Origin: Amoeboaphelidium occidentale | Lineage: Eukaryota; Aphelidiomycota; Aphelidea | Assembly: GCA_023515795.1 (NCBI GenBank) | Contig: JALGPX010000054.1 | Span: 1-64,000 of the forward strand | DNA length: 64,000 bases | Reading direction: 5' to 3' | Part shown: positions 63,937 through 64,000 of the stretch, one piece after another | Layout: each line of letters starts with the position of its first letter | Position numbering within the stretch: position 1 is the stretch's first letter | Made by a program: the position numbers and the translations under genes | Notes under the pieces: model-generated | Database searches by the model: none | What the model was told of the DNA's origin: nothing | The model's input: only the letters and a program-made list of their open reading frames with translations

Positions 63937-64000
63937 AATGATAAAGGCATTGGCTGACAACATTGGGTTTCAAGCCAATCTAGAACTCCATTTATCAATC

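Noticed and set aside
1-64000. CRISPR arrays, rRNA genes, tRNA genes and retroelements
   Set aside because: I scanned for regular repeats, conserved rRNA and tRNA cores and reverse-transcriptase or integrase motifs and found none in the window.

Overview
The window is nuclear DNA from a compact eukaryotic genome, most likely an early-diverging fungus (chytrid-, mucoromycote- or Rozella/aphelid-like). The inference rests on three kinds of evidence. Genes sit about 30 to 500 bp apart on both strands. They carry many tiny GT-AG introns, mostly 31 to 50 nt, with a CTAAY-like branch site close to the acceptor. The gene content mixes fungal-type genes (EGH1/EGCrP2-type steryl glucosidase, CSC1-type channel, Nvj2-type lipid transfer protein, the fungal GHKL/DUF3684-type giant protein) with genes usually lost in Dikarya (heavy-chain ferritin, a Frizzled-like cysteine-rich protein, Fanzor). 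The species cannot be named from sequence alone.

Layout. 0-10.6 kb: an unknown coiled-coil protein, QCR6, eEF1B-gamma, a glycine-rich secreted protein, a GH5 glucosidase and a CSC1/OSCA-type channel. 10.7-14.5 kb: the first of a family of proteins with signal peptide, about 850 residues of WD40 repeats, one membrane helix and a protein kinase. 14.6-23.1 kb: a small unknown protein, a UBL-BAG co-chaperone, a slicer-competent Argonaute, Vps27 (ESCRT-0) and a SulP sulfate transporter whose promoter carries two inverted GTCACATG boxes. 23.1-28.1 kb: a locus in which an XPG/FEN-type nuclease reading frame runs, in the same frame, into a Fanzor (eukaryotic TnpB-like RNA-guided nuclease); upstream lies a 2OG-Fe(II) oxygenase. 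28.6-40.4 kb: Nvj2/TEX2-like protein, mitochondrial carrier, CDC45, the giant GHKL protein and ribosomal protein uL2. 40.7-61.7 kb: a dense group of membrane or secreted proteins comprising two small type I membrane proteins, a kinase-less WD40 membrane protein, two tandem Kelch membrane proteins, a Frizzled-like secreted protein and two tandem WD40 receptor kinases, with VanZ, ferritin, a hydrolase and an unknown secreted protein between them. 61.7-64 kb: a broken oxygenase gene and F-box-like genes.

Two things stand out. The first is a family of receptor-like kinases with a secreted double WD40 propeller, three complete copies plus one copy without kinase; all three kinases stop at the same place, just after helix F. 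The second is the XPG/FEN plus Fanzor gene, which looks like a single fused, possibly domesticated, nuclease gene of about 1,144 residues. Splice models were built by eye from GT/AG sites, reading frame and paralogue comparison. Every multi-exon model reported here closes in frame, but none is checked against transcripts.
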